NCBI GenBank assembly: GCA_020073015.1
Contig: JAIQFZ010000043.1
Location: forward strand, 1-52,399
Direction: 5' to 3'
From: Terriglobia bacterium
GTDB taxonomy: Bacteria > Acidobacteriota > Terriglobia > Terriglobales > Acidobacteriaceae
DNA: 52,399 bases
The notes beneath the pieces are model-generated. The model was not told the DNA's origin. It saw only the letters and a program-made list of their open reading frames with translations, and ran no database searches. Below, piece after piece: positions 1 to 9,822 of the stretch (its first letter is position 1; every line of letters starts with the position of its first letter). A program made the translations under genes and the position numbers.

Positions 1-126
1 ATCGGCACCTACATCGACCGCCACAACGAAAGCCCGAAACCGTTTATCTGGACCGCCAGCGCTGCCGACATCCTGGAAAAAGTGAAACGCGCTCAACGCA
101 CCCTCAATAAACGTCAATCTGCATGA
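1..126 (+). pseudogene. IS630-family transposase, C-terminal fragment (cut by window edge)
   Basis: The frame is open from base 1 and ends at TGA 124-126, giving 41 residues. They include YIDRHNESPKPFIWT and a basic helix ending KRQSA, which is the usual C-terminal signature of IS630/Tc1-mariner-like DDE transposases. The catalytic DDE residues would lie upstream, outside the window, so it cannot be told whether the element is intact or a remnant. I could not define a terminal inverted repeat or a TA target duplication in the bases that follow. The identification rests on this tail alone. Confidence 0.7.
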
Positions 127-453
127 CGCACTACACTAGTTCGGTGCCGATTAGTTCTCTTGTCTCTGCTTCACCCCAGCATGAGATTGTTCTAGCCGGT
201 AGATCACGCCGCACGATCCACTTTCCCCACAGATCTTTCGGGATGGTTTGCGCGGAGATGGTCGACGCAAGGCAGAGAGACCAAAGGATCGCGGACGGTA
301 ACCGGCTCATACGCCCCAGTTTAGTCCATAGGCGTTTTTCGGAGTGTGCCGTGCCAGCAACCGTGGGCTTGGTGGCACTCCGCCGTCTTATCTCGTGGGA
401 TAATGGTCCCTCCGGCGCCGGAGTCGTTTCCTAGCCGAGGGCATCCAACTATC
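127..453. other. Intergenic stretch between transposase fragment and tldD
   Basis: About 330 bases with no gene I can support. The open frame covering most of it gives a low-complexity Arg/Ser-rich translation with no recognisable domain. The right end of the insertion element should lie near the start of this stretch, but no convincing inverted repeat can be paired without the left end. No clear sigma-70 promoter for tldD was found. Confidence 0.4.
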
Positions 454-1911
454 GTGACAATCCATCAAGAGCACTTCTTCTTCGAGCACTACGGCCTTGC
501 GAATCAGGATCTTGAGCGGTATCTTGCCGCTGCCCTTTCAGCCGGTGGCGAGTACGCCGACCTCTACTTCGAGTACCTGACCTCGACCTCGCTGATGGTT
601 GATGAGTCGATGGTGAAGTCGGCGTCGCAGGGCATTTCGGCGGGTTGCGGTGTGCGCGTGGTTTCAGGCGAGCGCACCGGATACGCTTACACCGACGACC
701 TTTCGCCCGAGCGCATTCTGCATGCCGCCCGCACGGCCGCACTGATTGCCAGCGCCCCGGCCAAAACGACCGTGACTGGATTCCAGCAGAAGCCGGCGCG
801 AAGCCTGTATCCCGTGGCTCTGCCTTCGGTCGACGCCGACATCACCGCCAAAGTCGAGTTGCTCATGCGTGCCGATCGTGCCGCCCGTGGATACGATGTG
901 CGCATCAAAGAAGTCCGCACCAATTACGCCGATGAACTCCGCAACATTCTCGTCGTCGGCTCCGACGGAACCTTTGCCGAAGACTCACAACCGCTGGCGC
1001 GCATGAACGTTTCCTGCATCGCAAAGACGGAGGCCCAGTCAGGCCGTGGAACGTCGGGCGGTGGCGGTCGCGTCGCTCTCGATTTCTTCTTCGGCGAGAA
1101 GACTCCCGAAGGCTTTGCGAAAGAAGCTGCGCGGCAGGCCATCCTGCAACTCGACGCGCGCGAAGCTCCAGCGGGCGACATGGAAGTTGTGCTCGGTCCG
1201 GGGTGGCCCGGTGTTCTGCTACACGAAGCGGTAGGTCACGGGCTCGAAGCCGATTTCAATCGCAAGAAGACATCTGCCTTTGCAGGGCTGATTGGCAAGC
1301 GCGTGGCCAGCGAGAAATGCACGGTAGTCGACAACGGCACCATGCCGTGGCGTCGCGGATCGCTCAACGTGGATGACGAAGGCCAACCCACGCAGGAAAC
1401 CGTCCTGATCGAAAACGGAATCCTGAAGGGATACCTCAGCGACAAGCTTTCCTCGAAGCTCATGGGTCTGGCCGATACCGGCAACGGACGCCGCGAAAGC
1501 TACGAGCACATCCCGATGCCGCGCATGACCAATACCTACATGCTCGCGGGGCAGGACGATCCCGGCGACATCATCCGCTCGGTGAAGAACGGCGTGTATG
1601 CCGTGAACTTCGGCGGCGGACAAGTCGACATCACCAACGGCAAATTTGTGTTCTCGGCGTCGGAAGCATATCTGATAGAAAACGGCCAGATTACCGCGCC
1701 CATCAAAGGCGCAACCCTGATCGGCAACGGTCCGGACGTGCTGACCCGCGTTTCCATGGTCGGCAACGACCTCAAACTCGACGAAGGCGTCGGCACCTGT
1801 GGCAAGGACGGGCAAGCCGTTCCAGTCGGCGTCGGCATTCCCACGATCAAGGTCGATCGCCTCACCGTCGGCGGAACCGCCAAGCGGGAAACCGGCGGCT
1901 TCATGCAGTAA
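454..1911 (+). CDS. tldD: TldD-type metalloprotease subunit
   Basis: This is the metal-binding subunit of the TldD/TldE heterodimeric protease, known for processing modified peptides and antitoxins. The motif HEAVGH (about residues 257-262) is the family HExxxH zinc site, and the C-terminus has the family's GNGPDVLTRVSMVGND stretch and a GVGTCGKDGQ loop. I chose GTG 454 because homology begins at once (FFFEHYGL..DLERYLAAAL). An ATG at 403 and a start at 346 would add residues that look non-coding. Length is about 485 residues, normal for the family. tldE follows on the same strand after a 138-base gap filled by a dyad repeat, so the two are probably co-expressed. Confidence 0.93.
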   Translation: MTIHQEHFFFEHYGLANQDLERYLAAALSAGGEYADLYFEYLTSTSLMVDESMVKSASQGISAGCGVRVVSGERTGYAYTDDLSPERILHAARTAALIASAPAKTTVTGFQQKPARSLYPVALPSVDADITAKVELLMRADRAARGYDVRIKEVRTNYADELRNILVVGSDGTFAEDSQPLARMNVSCIAKTEAQSGRGTSGGGGRVALDFFFGEKTPEGFAKEAARQAILQLDAREAPAGDMEVVLGPGWPGVLLHEAVGHGLEADFNRKKTSAFAGLIGKRVASEKCTVVDNGTMPWRRGSLNVDDEGQPTQETVLIENGILKGYLSDKLSSKLMGLADTGNGRRESYEHIPMPRMTNTYMLAGQDDPGDIIRSVKNGVYAVNFGGGQVDITNGKFVFSASEAYLIENGQITAPIKGATLIGNGPDVLTRVSMVGNDLKLDEGVGTCGKDGQAVPVGVGIPTIKVDRLTVGGTAKRETGGFMQ

Positions 1912-1919
1912 CAGCATTC

Positions 1920-2036
1920 TCACCACAGAGACACAGAGGGACGGAGAAAACCAAACTCTTTCTTAATTTATTCGCGGAACCGCAGATCAGAATCAGGCTG
2001 TTGTTTTTCTCTGTGTCTCTGTGACTCTGTGGTGAA
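1920..2036. repeat. Dyad repeat of the CACAGAGACACAGAG family between tldD and tldE
   Basis: The left arm begins CACCACAGAGACACAGAG at 1921. The right arm, ending near 2036, is its approximate reverse complement (CTCTGTGTCTCTGTGACTCTGTGGTG). About 60 A/T-richer bases separate the arms. The same unit recurs at 40261-40407. No protein-coding signal lies inside. It could fold as a long hairpin in the tldD-tldE transcript. Confidence 0.85.
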
Positions 2037-2049
2037 ATAGATTTCAAAA

Positions 2050-3753
2050 ATGACAACAACACTAGAAACCAGCAACCAGCCGCAAGCAACGGACCTCAAG
2101 TCTCTCGCGACCGACGTGGTCAGCCGCGCCATGAAAGGCGGCGCGACCTCGGCGGAATGCGTTGTCCGCGAGGGGGACGAATTCTCTACCACGGTTCGAC
2201 TCGGGCAGGTCGAGACCCTGAAAGAATCCGGCTCGAAAGCCATCGGCGTGCGCGTCTTCTTCGGTCAGCGCTCAGCGAGCACCTATTCCAGCGATTTCTC
2301 GCCGGCGGGCATCGAGCGCATGCTCAAGTCTGCGCTCGAACTGGCGAAGATCACTTCGGAGGACCCTTATGCGGGTATCCCCGAAGCAACGAAGCTCGGT
2401 TCACTTGCCGGAGATCTGAATCTCTACCACGAGGACGTGTACTCGCTTCCAGGAACCGAGCGTATCGAGTACGCTCGCCGGGCGGAAAAGGCCGCGCTCG
2501 ATTGTGATCCGCGCATCAAGAACTCGGACGGCGGATCGTTCGACGCCGCCACCGGTCGCAAAGTTCTCGCCAACTCGCACGGGTTCGTCGGTGAATATCG
2601 GCGCTCGTATTGTTCCGTCGCTGTCGTCCCGATCGCACAAGATGACAAGGGCAATATGCAGCGAGATTACTGGTATTCAGTTGCCCGCAGCCTCGCCAGG
2701 CTCGACTCCGCCGAAGAGGTCGGGAAGGAAGCGGCTCGCCGCACGCTGCGCCGGTTGGGAGCGCGCAAGGTTAAGACTGCGCATGTCCCGGTGGTGCTCG
2801 ATCCCATGGTCGCGAGTTCCATGCTCGAACATATTTTCGAGGGCGTGAATGGCGACTCGGTGTATCGCGGCGCGTCGTTTCTGGCCGGCAAGCTCGGCGA
2901 AAAAATTGCCGGGCCGAACGTTACGGTCGTCGACGACGGAACGATGGTGGGCGGTTTCGGCACCTCGCCGTTCGATGGCGAGGGCATTCCCACTCGGCGC
3001 ACAGTCGTGATCGAGAACGGAGTGCTCAAGTCGTATCTGCTGAACACCTACACCGCAAAGAAACTTGGTCTCGAAACGACGGCGAACGCTTCGCGTGGAC
3101 TCGCCGGCACTCCGGGGATTGGCCCTGGAAATTACTTCCTGCAGCCCGGAACGAAAACACCGCAGCAGATCATCGGCGAAATTAAAGATGGCCTCTATGT
3201 CACCGAGTTCCTCGGCCACGGCGCCAATCTGGTGACCGGCGATTATTCGCGGGGAGCGTCCGGCCTGTGGATCGTCAACGGCGAACTCGCCTATCCGGTC
3301 GAAGAGATCACGGTCGCTGGCAATCTCAAGGACATCTTCTGCAACCTCTCGGAGATCGGTACCGACCTTGAGTTCCGCGGCAGTGTTGCTTCGCCTACGA
3401 TCCGGATTGACGGGCTCACCGTGGGCGGCGGCGGGAATCTGGGGCTTCCTGGTGCTCACCCCGCTGTATTTCCTATTCGATCGGATTGGCCGGCAGGACC
3501 CGCCGCCGATCACTCATCCCGGTTTCTACTACGGCTTTGTGGGAGTCGGCCTCGCCTGGCAGATCGCGTTCCTGATCATCGCCACCAACCCCGTACGCTA
3601 CCGCCCGCTCATGATCGCCTGCATGGTCGAAAAGTTCGGCTACGCGGCTTCCCTTGCGGTTCTATATCTGCAGCGCCGCTTGCACGGGTCCGATCTGACC
3701 TTCGGCGCCGTCGACCTGCTGTTCGGGCTGCTGTTTGTGGTCGCGTTCTCTAG
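2050..3753 (+). CDS. tldE: TldE/PmbA-type metalloprotease subunit with abnormal 3' extension
   Basis: Partner of TldD, lacking the HExxxH motif as expected for the TldE/PmbA subunit. Family features include the VREGDEFSTTVRLGQVETL region near residue 40, the YRRSYCS segment and a C-terminal IRIDGLTVGGGG stretch around residue 455-465, where homologues normally end (about 450 residues). Here no stop follows. The frame runs about 100 codons further to TGA 3751-3753 through DNA that encodes a membrane protein in another frame, and this tail has no family character. A deletion or frameshift at about 3430 is the simplest explanation. The N-terminal residues TTTLETSNQPQ overlap repeat-like DNA. Confidence 0.9.
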   Translation: MTTTLETSNQPQATDLKSLATDVVSRAMKGGATSAECVVREGDEFSTTVRLGQVETLKESGSKAIGVRVFFGQRSASTYSSDFSPAGIERMLKSALELAKITSEDPYAGIPEATKLGSLAGDLNLYHEDVYSLPGTERIEYARRAEKAALDCDPRIKNSDGGSFDAATGRKVLANSHGFVGEYRRSYCSVAVVPIAQDDKGNMQRDYWYSVARSLARLDSAEEVGKEAARRTLRRLGARKVKTAHVPVVLDPMVASSMLEHIFEGVNGDSVYRGASFLAGKLGEKIAGPNVTVVDDGTMVGGFGTSPFDGEGIPTRRTVVIENGVLKSYLLNTYTAKKLGLETTANASRGLAGTPGIGPGNYFLQPGTKTPQQIIGEIKDGLYVTEFLGHGANLVTGDYSRGASGLWIVNGELAYPVEEITVAGNLKDIFCNLSEIGTDLEFRGSVASPTIRIDGLTVGGGGNLGLPGAHPAVFPIRSDWPAGPAADHSSRFLLRLCGSRPRLADRVPDHRHQPRTLPPAHDRLHGRKVRLRGFPCGSISAAPLARVRSDLRRRRPAVRAAVCGRVL

Positions 3754-3772
3754 AACGAAAGACAAGGCTTAA
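3407..3772 (+). CDS. Small integral membrane protein overlapping the tldE 3' end
   Basis: From the TTG at 3407 this frame gives about 121 residues with three to four hydrophobic segments: GIWGFLVLTPLYFLF, YGFVGVGLAWQIAFLII, a segment near FGYAASLAVLYL and a C-terminal VDLLFGLLFVVAF. The pattern DRIGRQDPPPITHPGFYYGF resembles small uncharacterised membrane proteins of about 120-130 residues, but I do not know the function. The start is uncertain: TTG 3368, GTG 3383 and TTG 3407 are all inside tldE and none has a clear ribosome-binding site. The natural start may have been lost in the event that joined the two genes. Confidence 0.6.
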   Translation: MTGSPWAAAGIWGFLVLTPLYFLFDRIGRQDPPPITHPGFYYGFVGVGLAWQIAFLIIATNPVRYRPLMIACMVEKFGYAASLAVLYLQRRLHGSDLTFGAVDLLFGLLFVVAFSRTKDKA

Positions 3773-3784
3773 CAGCTGTATGCA

Positions 3785-3843
3785 GAACGTGGGCAGAGCC
3801 TGCCCTGAGCGCAGTCGAAGGGAGTGCCCGCGCCACACAGGTT
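3785..3843. repeat. Intergenic repeat with CCTGAGCGCAGTCGAAGGG core
   Basis: The short gap between the membrane-protein gene and the convergent peroxiredoxin gene carries CCTGAGCGCAGTCGAAGGG followed by GTGCCCGCGCCACAC. A related CCTGAGCGGA...GGAGTCGAAG sequence occurs at 47521-47575, where the arms are separated by extra bases. It is one of several short repeat families in this window. Confidence 0.55.
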
Positions 3844-3844
3844 C

Positions 3845-4330
3845 TCAGCCTAGTCCGCGGAGCGCGGTCAGCAGCTCCTCGACGTCGGGCAGCTGGCTGA
3901 TGCCGTAGACCTTAGCGAAGGCGATCTTTCCATTCTTGTCGACAATGAAGGCAGCGCGCTCGCTGATGCCGGGGACGGGCGGGGCTTCGCGGAGAATGCC
4001 GAACTTGCGGGTAACCTCGGCGTGGGGATAGAAGTCGGCGCAGAGGGGAACCTGGACGGGGCCAACCTCCTTCTGGCGCCACGCTACGTGACTGGGGATG
4101 GAATCTACGCTGATGTCCAGAACCTGGGCATTGAGCGCCTCGAACTCTTTGCGACGGGCATCGAGTTCGGGCACCTGGATGGCTCAAGTCGGGGTCCAGT
4201 CGAGCGGGTGAAAGGTGACGACCAAGTGCTGTTTGCCGAGATAGTCGCGGGAGCGGATGGTGATTTTCTTCTCGCCTGCGACGGCCGGAAGCTCGAACTC
4301 GGGGGCGAGATCGCCGACTTTCAGGGGCAT
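3845..4330 (-). CDS. AhpC/TSA-type peroxiredoxin, putative selenoprotein (in-frame UGA at codon 49)
   Basis: Thiol-peroxidase-fold enzyme expected to reduce hydroperoxides in the cytoplasm. Read from ATG 4330 (GGAG eight bases upstream), 161 codons include MPLKVGDLAPEFELP, then FHPLDWTPT-UGA-AIQVPEL, then VLDISVDS, ADFYPHAEV and ERAAFIVDKNG. The UGA (complement of 4184-4186) stands exactly where peroxiredoxins have the peroxidatic Cys of the PTC motif. Both flanks are well conserved in one frame, so decay is unlikely. A perfect 7-bp hairpin lies 21 nt downstream of the UGA. A standard caller would start at 4174 and lose the active site. A further Cys sits in the PLCADFYP segment and could be a resolving residue. 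A selD gene lies about 12 kb away. Confidence 0.87.
4141..4169 (-). promoter_or_regulatory. Candidate bacterial SECIS hairpin in the peroxiredoxin mRNA
   Basis: On the minus strand the arms CGAACTC (4169-4163) and GAGTTCG (4147-4141) pair perfectly over 7 bp around a 15-base loop whose first base is G. The loop begins 21 bases after the UGA. This fits the published bacterial SECIS model in spacing and in having a G at the start of the apical loop; the loop is about one base longer than that model. The fold is inferred by eye, without energy calculation. Confidence 0.6.
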
Positions 4331-4485
4331 GCTTTTCTCCGAAACGAGATTGTAATTGAAGTTGGGGGAGGCAGATTAATCACAGAGACCACCCTGCAAC
4401 TTCGCTCAGGGCAGACTCCGGACAGGGCGGAACACGGGTCCCAATCCTTTCTCGGATCAACATTGAATTAGCAGACAAAAAGAGA

Positions 4486-4511
4486 GGCGGCCTTTTCCGG
4501 CCGCCTTCTTT
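4486..4511 (-). terminator. Rho-independent terminator of cspA
   Basis: GGCGGCC (4486-4492) and GGCCGCC (4499-4505) form a perfect 7-bp GC stem with a 6-base loop. Reading the minus strand, it starts about 25 bases after the cspA stop and is followed by TCTCTTTTTG. The plus-strand side is followed by TTCTTTT, so it may act in both directions. Confidence 0.85.
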
Positions 4512-4529
4512 TCGAATTTTGGGTGTGGC

Positions 4530-4730
4530 TTAGACGCCTTTGACGTTCTCTGCTTGCCAGCCTTTGGGGCCCTTCACGACGTCAAATTGAACTTGTTGAC
4601 CTTCCTGCAGGCTGCGGAAGCCGTTGGCCTGAATGGCGGAGAAGTGAACGAAAACGTCCTCGCCGTTCTGGCGGCTGATGAATCCATAGCCCTTGGCATC
4701 GTTAAACCACTTTACTGTTCCTGTTTCCAT
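4530..4730 (-). CDS. cspA: Cold-shock domain protein (CspA family)
   Basis: A 66-residue single cold-shock domain that binds single-stranded RNA and DNA and acts as an RNA chaperone. RNP1 is KGYGFISR and RNP2 is VFVHFSAI; the start is [11 protein letters not shown] and the end WQAENV. Length is exactly that of the family. The start ATG 4730 is preceded by AAAGGAACACAAGTAACACC. About 240 bases separate it from the divergent thioredoxin-fold gene, leaving room for the long structured leader typical of csp mRNAs, though I found no conserved cold box. A strong terminator follows. Which paralogue this is (CspA to CspG type) cannot be told from one domain. Confidence 0.95.
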   Translation of the reverse strand: METGTVKWFNDAKGYGFISRQNGEDVFVHFSAIQANGFRSLQEGQQVQFDVVKGPKGWQAENVKGV

Positions 4731-4969
4731 GGTGTTACTTGTGTTCCTTTGGTGTTGAAGTATGCGCTGGAGCTCGCTGGATAGTGCAGGCAGGTCACGC
4801 TGTAGAGCGGGGTACTGCTTACAACCGCAAAGATCAAACGCAGCTAAATTCTACCTGCGCTCGGGTTAAATAGCTACTAGATTCTGCGGTTACGGACGTA
4901 AGAGCTTATGGAAACGTGCGTCGGAGGCCTTGATTTGCAACTTTCTAAAGCCTGATTGATCATAGAGTT

Positions 4970-5911
4970 ATGAGCTTCCGTGTGGGGAAATTGGGGCTGG
5001 TTCTGGCGGGAATGGCGCTCTGGGTTGCTCCTCTGGCTGGCCAGGGAGACCTCATTAGCGACGTCCTCCACCGGCTGGCGGGGAGCGATTTTTCGGGTGC
5101 GGAGTCGGAACTTCGTAGCTACAAGGGCCAGCGCGGCGTCACTCCGGAGTATTTGGAGGCCCTGTCGTGGATGGCGCGCGAAGCCGCAGATATGAAGCAG
5201 TTTACCCAGGCCACCGGGTATGCCACCGAGACTCGGAAACTTTGCGAACAGCAACTGACCAAGCGCAAGCTCGACGTCGAACCGCACTTGCCGCTTGCGC
5301 TGGGGGCGGCGTACGAGGTGCTGGCGCAGGGGATGGCTGAAAAAGGTCAGCATGCCCAGGCGGTTGCGCTGCTGCGGTCGGCGTTGGTGCGGTACGGGAG
5401 CACATCGATTGCGCCACGCCTGCAGAAAAATCTCAACCTGCTGTCTTTGGTCGGACGAGCGGCCCCGGCTTTGCAGGCAGCACAGTATCTGGGACCGAAG
5501 CCGCCGGCGTTAGCGTCGCTGAAGGGCTCTCCGGTGCTTCTGTTCTTCTGGGCGCACTGGTGCGCAGACTGCAAGGCCGAGGTGCCGATCATCGCGCGCT
5601 TGCGCCAGGAGTTCGCGCCCGCCGGGCTAGTGGTGATTGGCCCAACGCAACTCTATGGCTACGCGGCGCAGGGGGCCGATGCTTCGCCGGCGCAGGAACG
5701 CGTTTATATCGAATCGGTCCGCCAGCGGTATTACGCCGGATTGCTTGATATGCCCGTGCCGCTGAGTCAGCAGAATTTCAAAATTTACGGGGCGAGTACA
5801 ACGCCTACGCTGGTCGTGCTGAATCGTGCGGGACAGGTGGAACTGTATCATCCGGGGGCGCTCTCCTACGACGAGCTTCGATCCGCCTTGCAGAAGGTGG
5901 TGGCTCGCTGA
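4970..5911 (+). CDS. Secreted TlpA/thioredoxin-fold protein with helical N-terminal domain
   Basis: A 313-residue protein with an N-terminal signal sequence (VGKLGLVLAGMALWVAPLAG). Residues of about 30-165 form a helical, TPR-like region (LEALSWMAREAADM, LGAAYEVLAQGMAEKG). A thioredoxin fold covers about 170-313. The redox motif WCADC places Cys at 198 and 201, followed by a TTPTLVVL cis-Pro loop. It probably acts in the periplasm as a thiol reductant or oxidant, in the ResA/TlpA style. The partner is unknown. It is divergent from cspA and stands alone as a transcription unit. Confidence 0.85.
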   Translation: MSFRVGKLGLVLAGMALWVAPLAGQGDLISDVLHRLAGSDFSGAESELRSYKGQRGVTPEYLEALSWMAREAADMKQFTQATGYATETRKLCEQQLTKRKLDVEPHLPLALGAAYEVLAQGMAEKGQHAQAVALLRSALVRYGSTSIAPRLQKNLNLLSLVGRAAPALQAAQYLGPKPPALASLKGSPVLLFFWAHWCADCKAEVPIIARLRQEFAPAGLVVIGPTQLYGYAAQGADASPAQERVYIESVRQRYYAGLLDMPVPLSQQNFKIYGASTTPTLVVLNRAGQVELYHPGALSYDELRSALQKVVAR

Positions 5912-6047
5912 CCCCCCGACCGTCAGCCTGTCCTTCCGGGGCACCTGTTCGGGAAGCAGCGCCCTCGATGGGCTGCAGTATCATAGCCTTTCGTTTTCCG
6001 AAAACGGTTGAGATTACTTGCGTTGTTACCCATCGAGGGATGCCCGA

Positions 6048-6524
6048 ATGCGTACGCGAGGATTCATCCAGTTGCTCTTCCTCCTCGGACCGATGGCTTT
6101 GTGCAGTTGTTCCAAAAAGACCGACGAGATGGTCTTCATTCCGGCAGAGAGCTATGCCTGCACCGTGAGGATTGCGGTTCCCACGGAGGCAACGGCTGGG
6201 GAGTGGATCCCCCTTAAAGCTTCCCGAACCAGCGGTCCCTGGCGGCAGGTGAAACGCAGCGAGGTTCCCGAGGGGACAAAGTTCTATCTGAAGAGTCCGC
6301 CCGGCGTGGAGGACGATGTCCAGGCCAATGTGAACTGGCAGACTGATCCCCCCAATGCCGCGCAATTCAACCTGCCCGCCGTAGCGGAGAGCGCTCTGAG
6401 CGGCGTAAGAGAGCGACAGGCTGTTTTCTCCCAACCAGGCGTCTACAAGATTTGGGCAGTGAATGTCTACCCCACACCAGCCACCAGTAATGTGGAGACC
6501 ATCACCATCCGACTCAGGAAGTGA
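6048..6524 (+). CDS. Putative lipoprotein of unknown function
   Basis: A 158-residue protein starting at ATG 6048, with CGAGGGA about seven bases upstream. It has a basic N-terminus, a hydrophobic stretch LLFLLGPMAL and then CSC, where either Cys (19 or 21) could be lipidated. The mature part has no motif I recognise; it looks mostly beta (VRIAVPTEATAGEWIPL, VYKIWAVNVYP, VETITIRLR) and may be an immunoglobulin-like fold. Upstream, at about 5990-6005, is the short dyad CGTTTTC-CGAAAACG, which could be an operator. It is convergent with mnmG. Confidence 0.7.
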   Translation: MRTRGFIQLLFLLGPMALCSCSKKTDEMVFIPAESYACTVRIAVPTEATAGEWIPLKASRTSGPWRQVKRSEVPEGTKFYLKSPPGVEDDVQANVNWQTDPPNAAQFNLPAVAESALSGVRERQAVFSQPGVYKIWAVNVYPTPATSNVETITIRLRK

Positions 6525-6582
6525 GTAGTAGTCCGCGGGCGCCACTTTTCCTGCCATTCGCTTCCTGGGCACTGCAGCCACG

Positions 6583-8769
<2,187 letters not shown>

Positions 8770-8849
8770 CTGCACTGCTTCTGGACCCACAAACGCGGGC
8801 GGGAACTTCGCTCACTCGATTGTAACAATGTTGTTTCGTTTAACGTCGT

Positions 8850-8961
8850 AGTAGTGTCCTAATTAACCGCGAAGGACACAATGGAGCACAAAGGAAAACC
8901 TCAGGGGAGTCACACCTTTGTGCGACTTCGTGTCCTTTGTGGTTAATGAACTTGAGGGCAC
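8850..8961. repeat. Long imperfect dyad between mnmG and the CADD-like gene
   Basis: The outer arms TAGTGTCCTAATTAACC and GGTTAATGAACTTGAGGGCACTA surround inner arms TTAACCGCGAAGGACACA (about 8863-8880) and TGTCCTTTGTGGTTAA (8930-8946). The centre repeats the GAGCACAAAGG/CCTTTGTGCG theme. It lies in the divergent promoter region of mnmG and the CADD-like gene. It is related in style, though not in exact sequence, to the CACAGAGACACAGAG repeats. Confidence 0.75.
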
Positions 8962-9030
8962 TACCTGACGTTGTCATGTCCTTGTCATGGCAAAGGGCAG
9001 CCCGTATAGTGAAGAGTCCGGGAGGTAGTT

Positions 9031-9732
9031 GTGGAAACAAACGCATTCTTGTCTCTTCTTGACCAACGCATTCATAAATACGACTTGCTGTGCCATCCCT
9101 TTTACAAGGCATGGTCTTCCGGCAAACTGACCCGTGACGATCTGCGGGAATACGCCGAGGATTACTACCATCACGTGGAAGCTTTTCCGACTTACCTGGC
9201 CGAACTCGGCATCCGGCTGGAGGAGGGCGAGCTGCGGCGCGCCATTCTGGCCAACATGACCGACGAAAAGGGTGGCGAAGATTCGTTTGGCGAGCCGGAG
9301 CGCGCCCACTCCGCGTTGTGGCAGGACTTCGTGCAAGGTATGGGCGGAAGCCGTATCGCGAAGCGGAAGCCGGTGCGGGAGATTCGCGAGCTCGTTTCCT
9401 GGTTCCACCGCGTGGCCAGCGAAGGGACGGTGGAAGAAGCGCTGGCGGCCTTTTATGCGTACGAGTCGCAGGTGCCGCGCATTGCGCAGGAGAAAGACCG
9501 TGGGCTGCGTGAGTTGTATGGAGCCGACGAAAAGACGCGTGCCTATTTCACGCTGCACACCACCGCCGATGTGTATCACTCCCAGGTGTGGCGCAAGCAG
9601 TTGGAGAAACGGATCAAGGCGAATCCGAAAGTTGCGGAGAAAGCGCTGGCAGCAGCCGAAGGCGCGGCCAAGGCTCTCTGGAAAGCCCTGGATGGGATTG
9701 AAGCGCGGCGGCAGGCCGGAGTAGCCGCGTAG
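9031..9732 (+). CDS. CADD-type heme-oxygenase-fold protein, putative self-sacrificing para-aminobenzoate synthase
   Basis: A 233-residue all-helical protein of the TenA/PqqC/CADD superfamily. It aligns over its length with Chlamydia CADD (CT610), which makes para-aminobenzoate for folate from its own Tyr and Lys side chains with a di-metal centre. The Tyr of HPFYKAW (residue 25) matches CADD Tyr27, and the Lys of ESQVPRIAQEK (155) matches Lys152. Metal-ligand candidates are EDYYHHVEAFP, TDEKGGE and HTTADVYH. GTG 9031 is preceded by GGGAGGTAG. No other folate gene is adjacent. Enzyme activity is inferred from the family; the Chlamydia residue numbers are from memory. Confidence 0.82.
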   Translation: METNAFLSLLDQRIHKYDLLCHPFYKAWSSGKLTRDDLREYAEDYYHHVEAFPTYLAELGIRLEEGELRRAILANMTDEKGGEDSFGEPERAHSALWQDFVQGMGGSRIAKRKPVREIRELVSWFHRVASEGTVEEALAAFYAYESQVPRIAQEKDRGLRELYGADEKTRAYFTLHTTADVYHSQVWRKQLEKRIKANPKVAEKALAAAEGAAKALWKALDGIEARRQAGVAA

Positions 9733-9822
9733 TTTGTGGCCGGTTAGAAGTAAGAAGTTGGATTGCAGAACGCTGCCCAACAGCAGCGCGCTTGCGCATT
9801 CTGCGATCTGATTTCTGCCATC

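Noticed and set aside
3845-4174. Reading the peroxiredoxin as a 109-residue truncated gene
   Set aside because: It would lack the active site, whereas the same frame upstream of the UGA is fully conserved with a good start.
4022-4471. Plus-strand frame antisense to the peroxiredoxin gene
   Set aside because: It arises opposite the recoded selenoprotein; the minus-strand translation is the conserved one.
4486-4505. The cspA downstream hairpin as a member of the dyad repeat families
   Set aside because: Its GGCGGCC stem with T tract is a normal terminator and lacks the repeat flanks.
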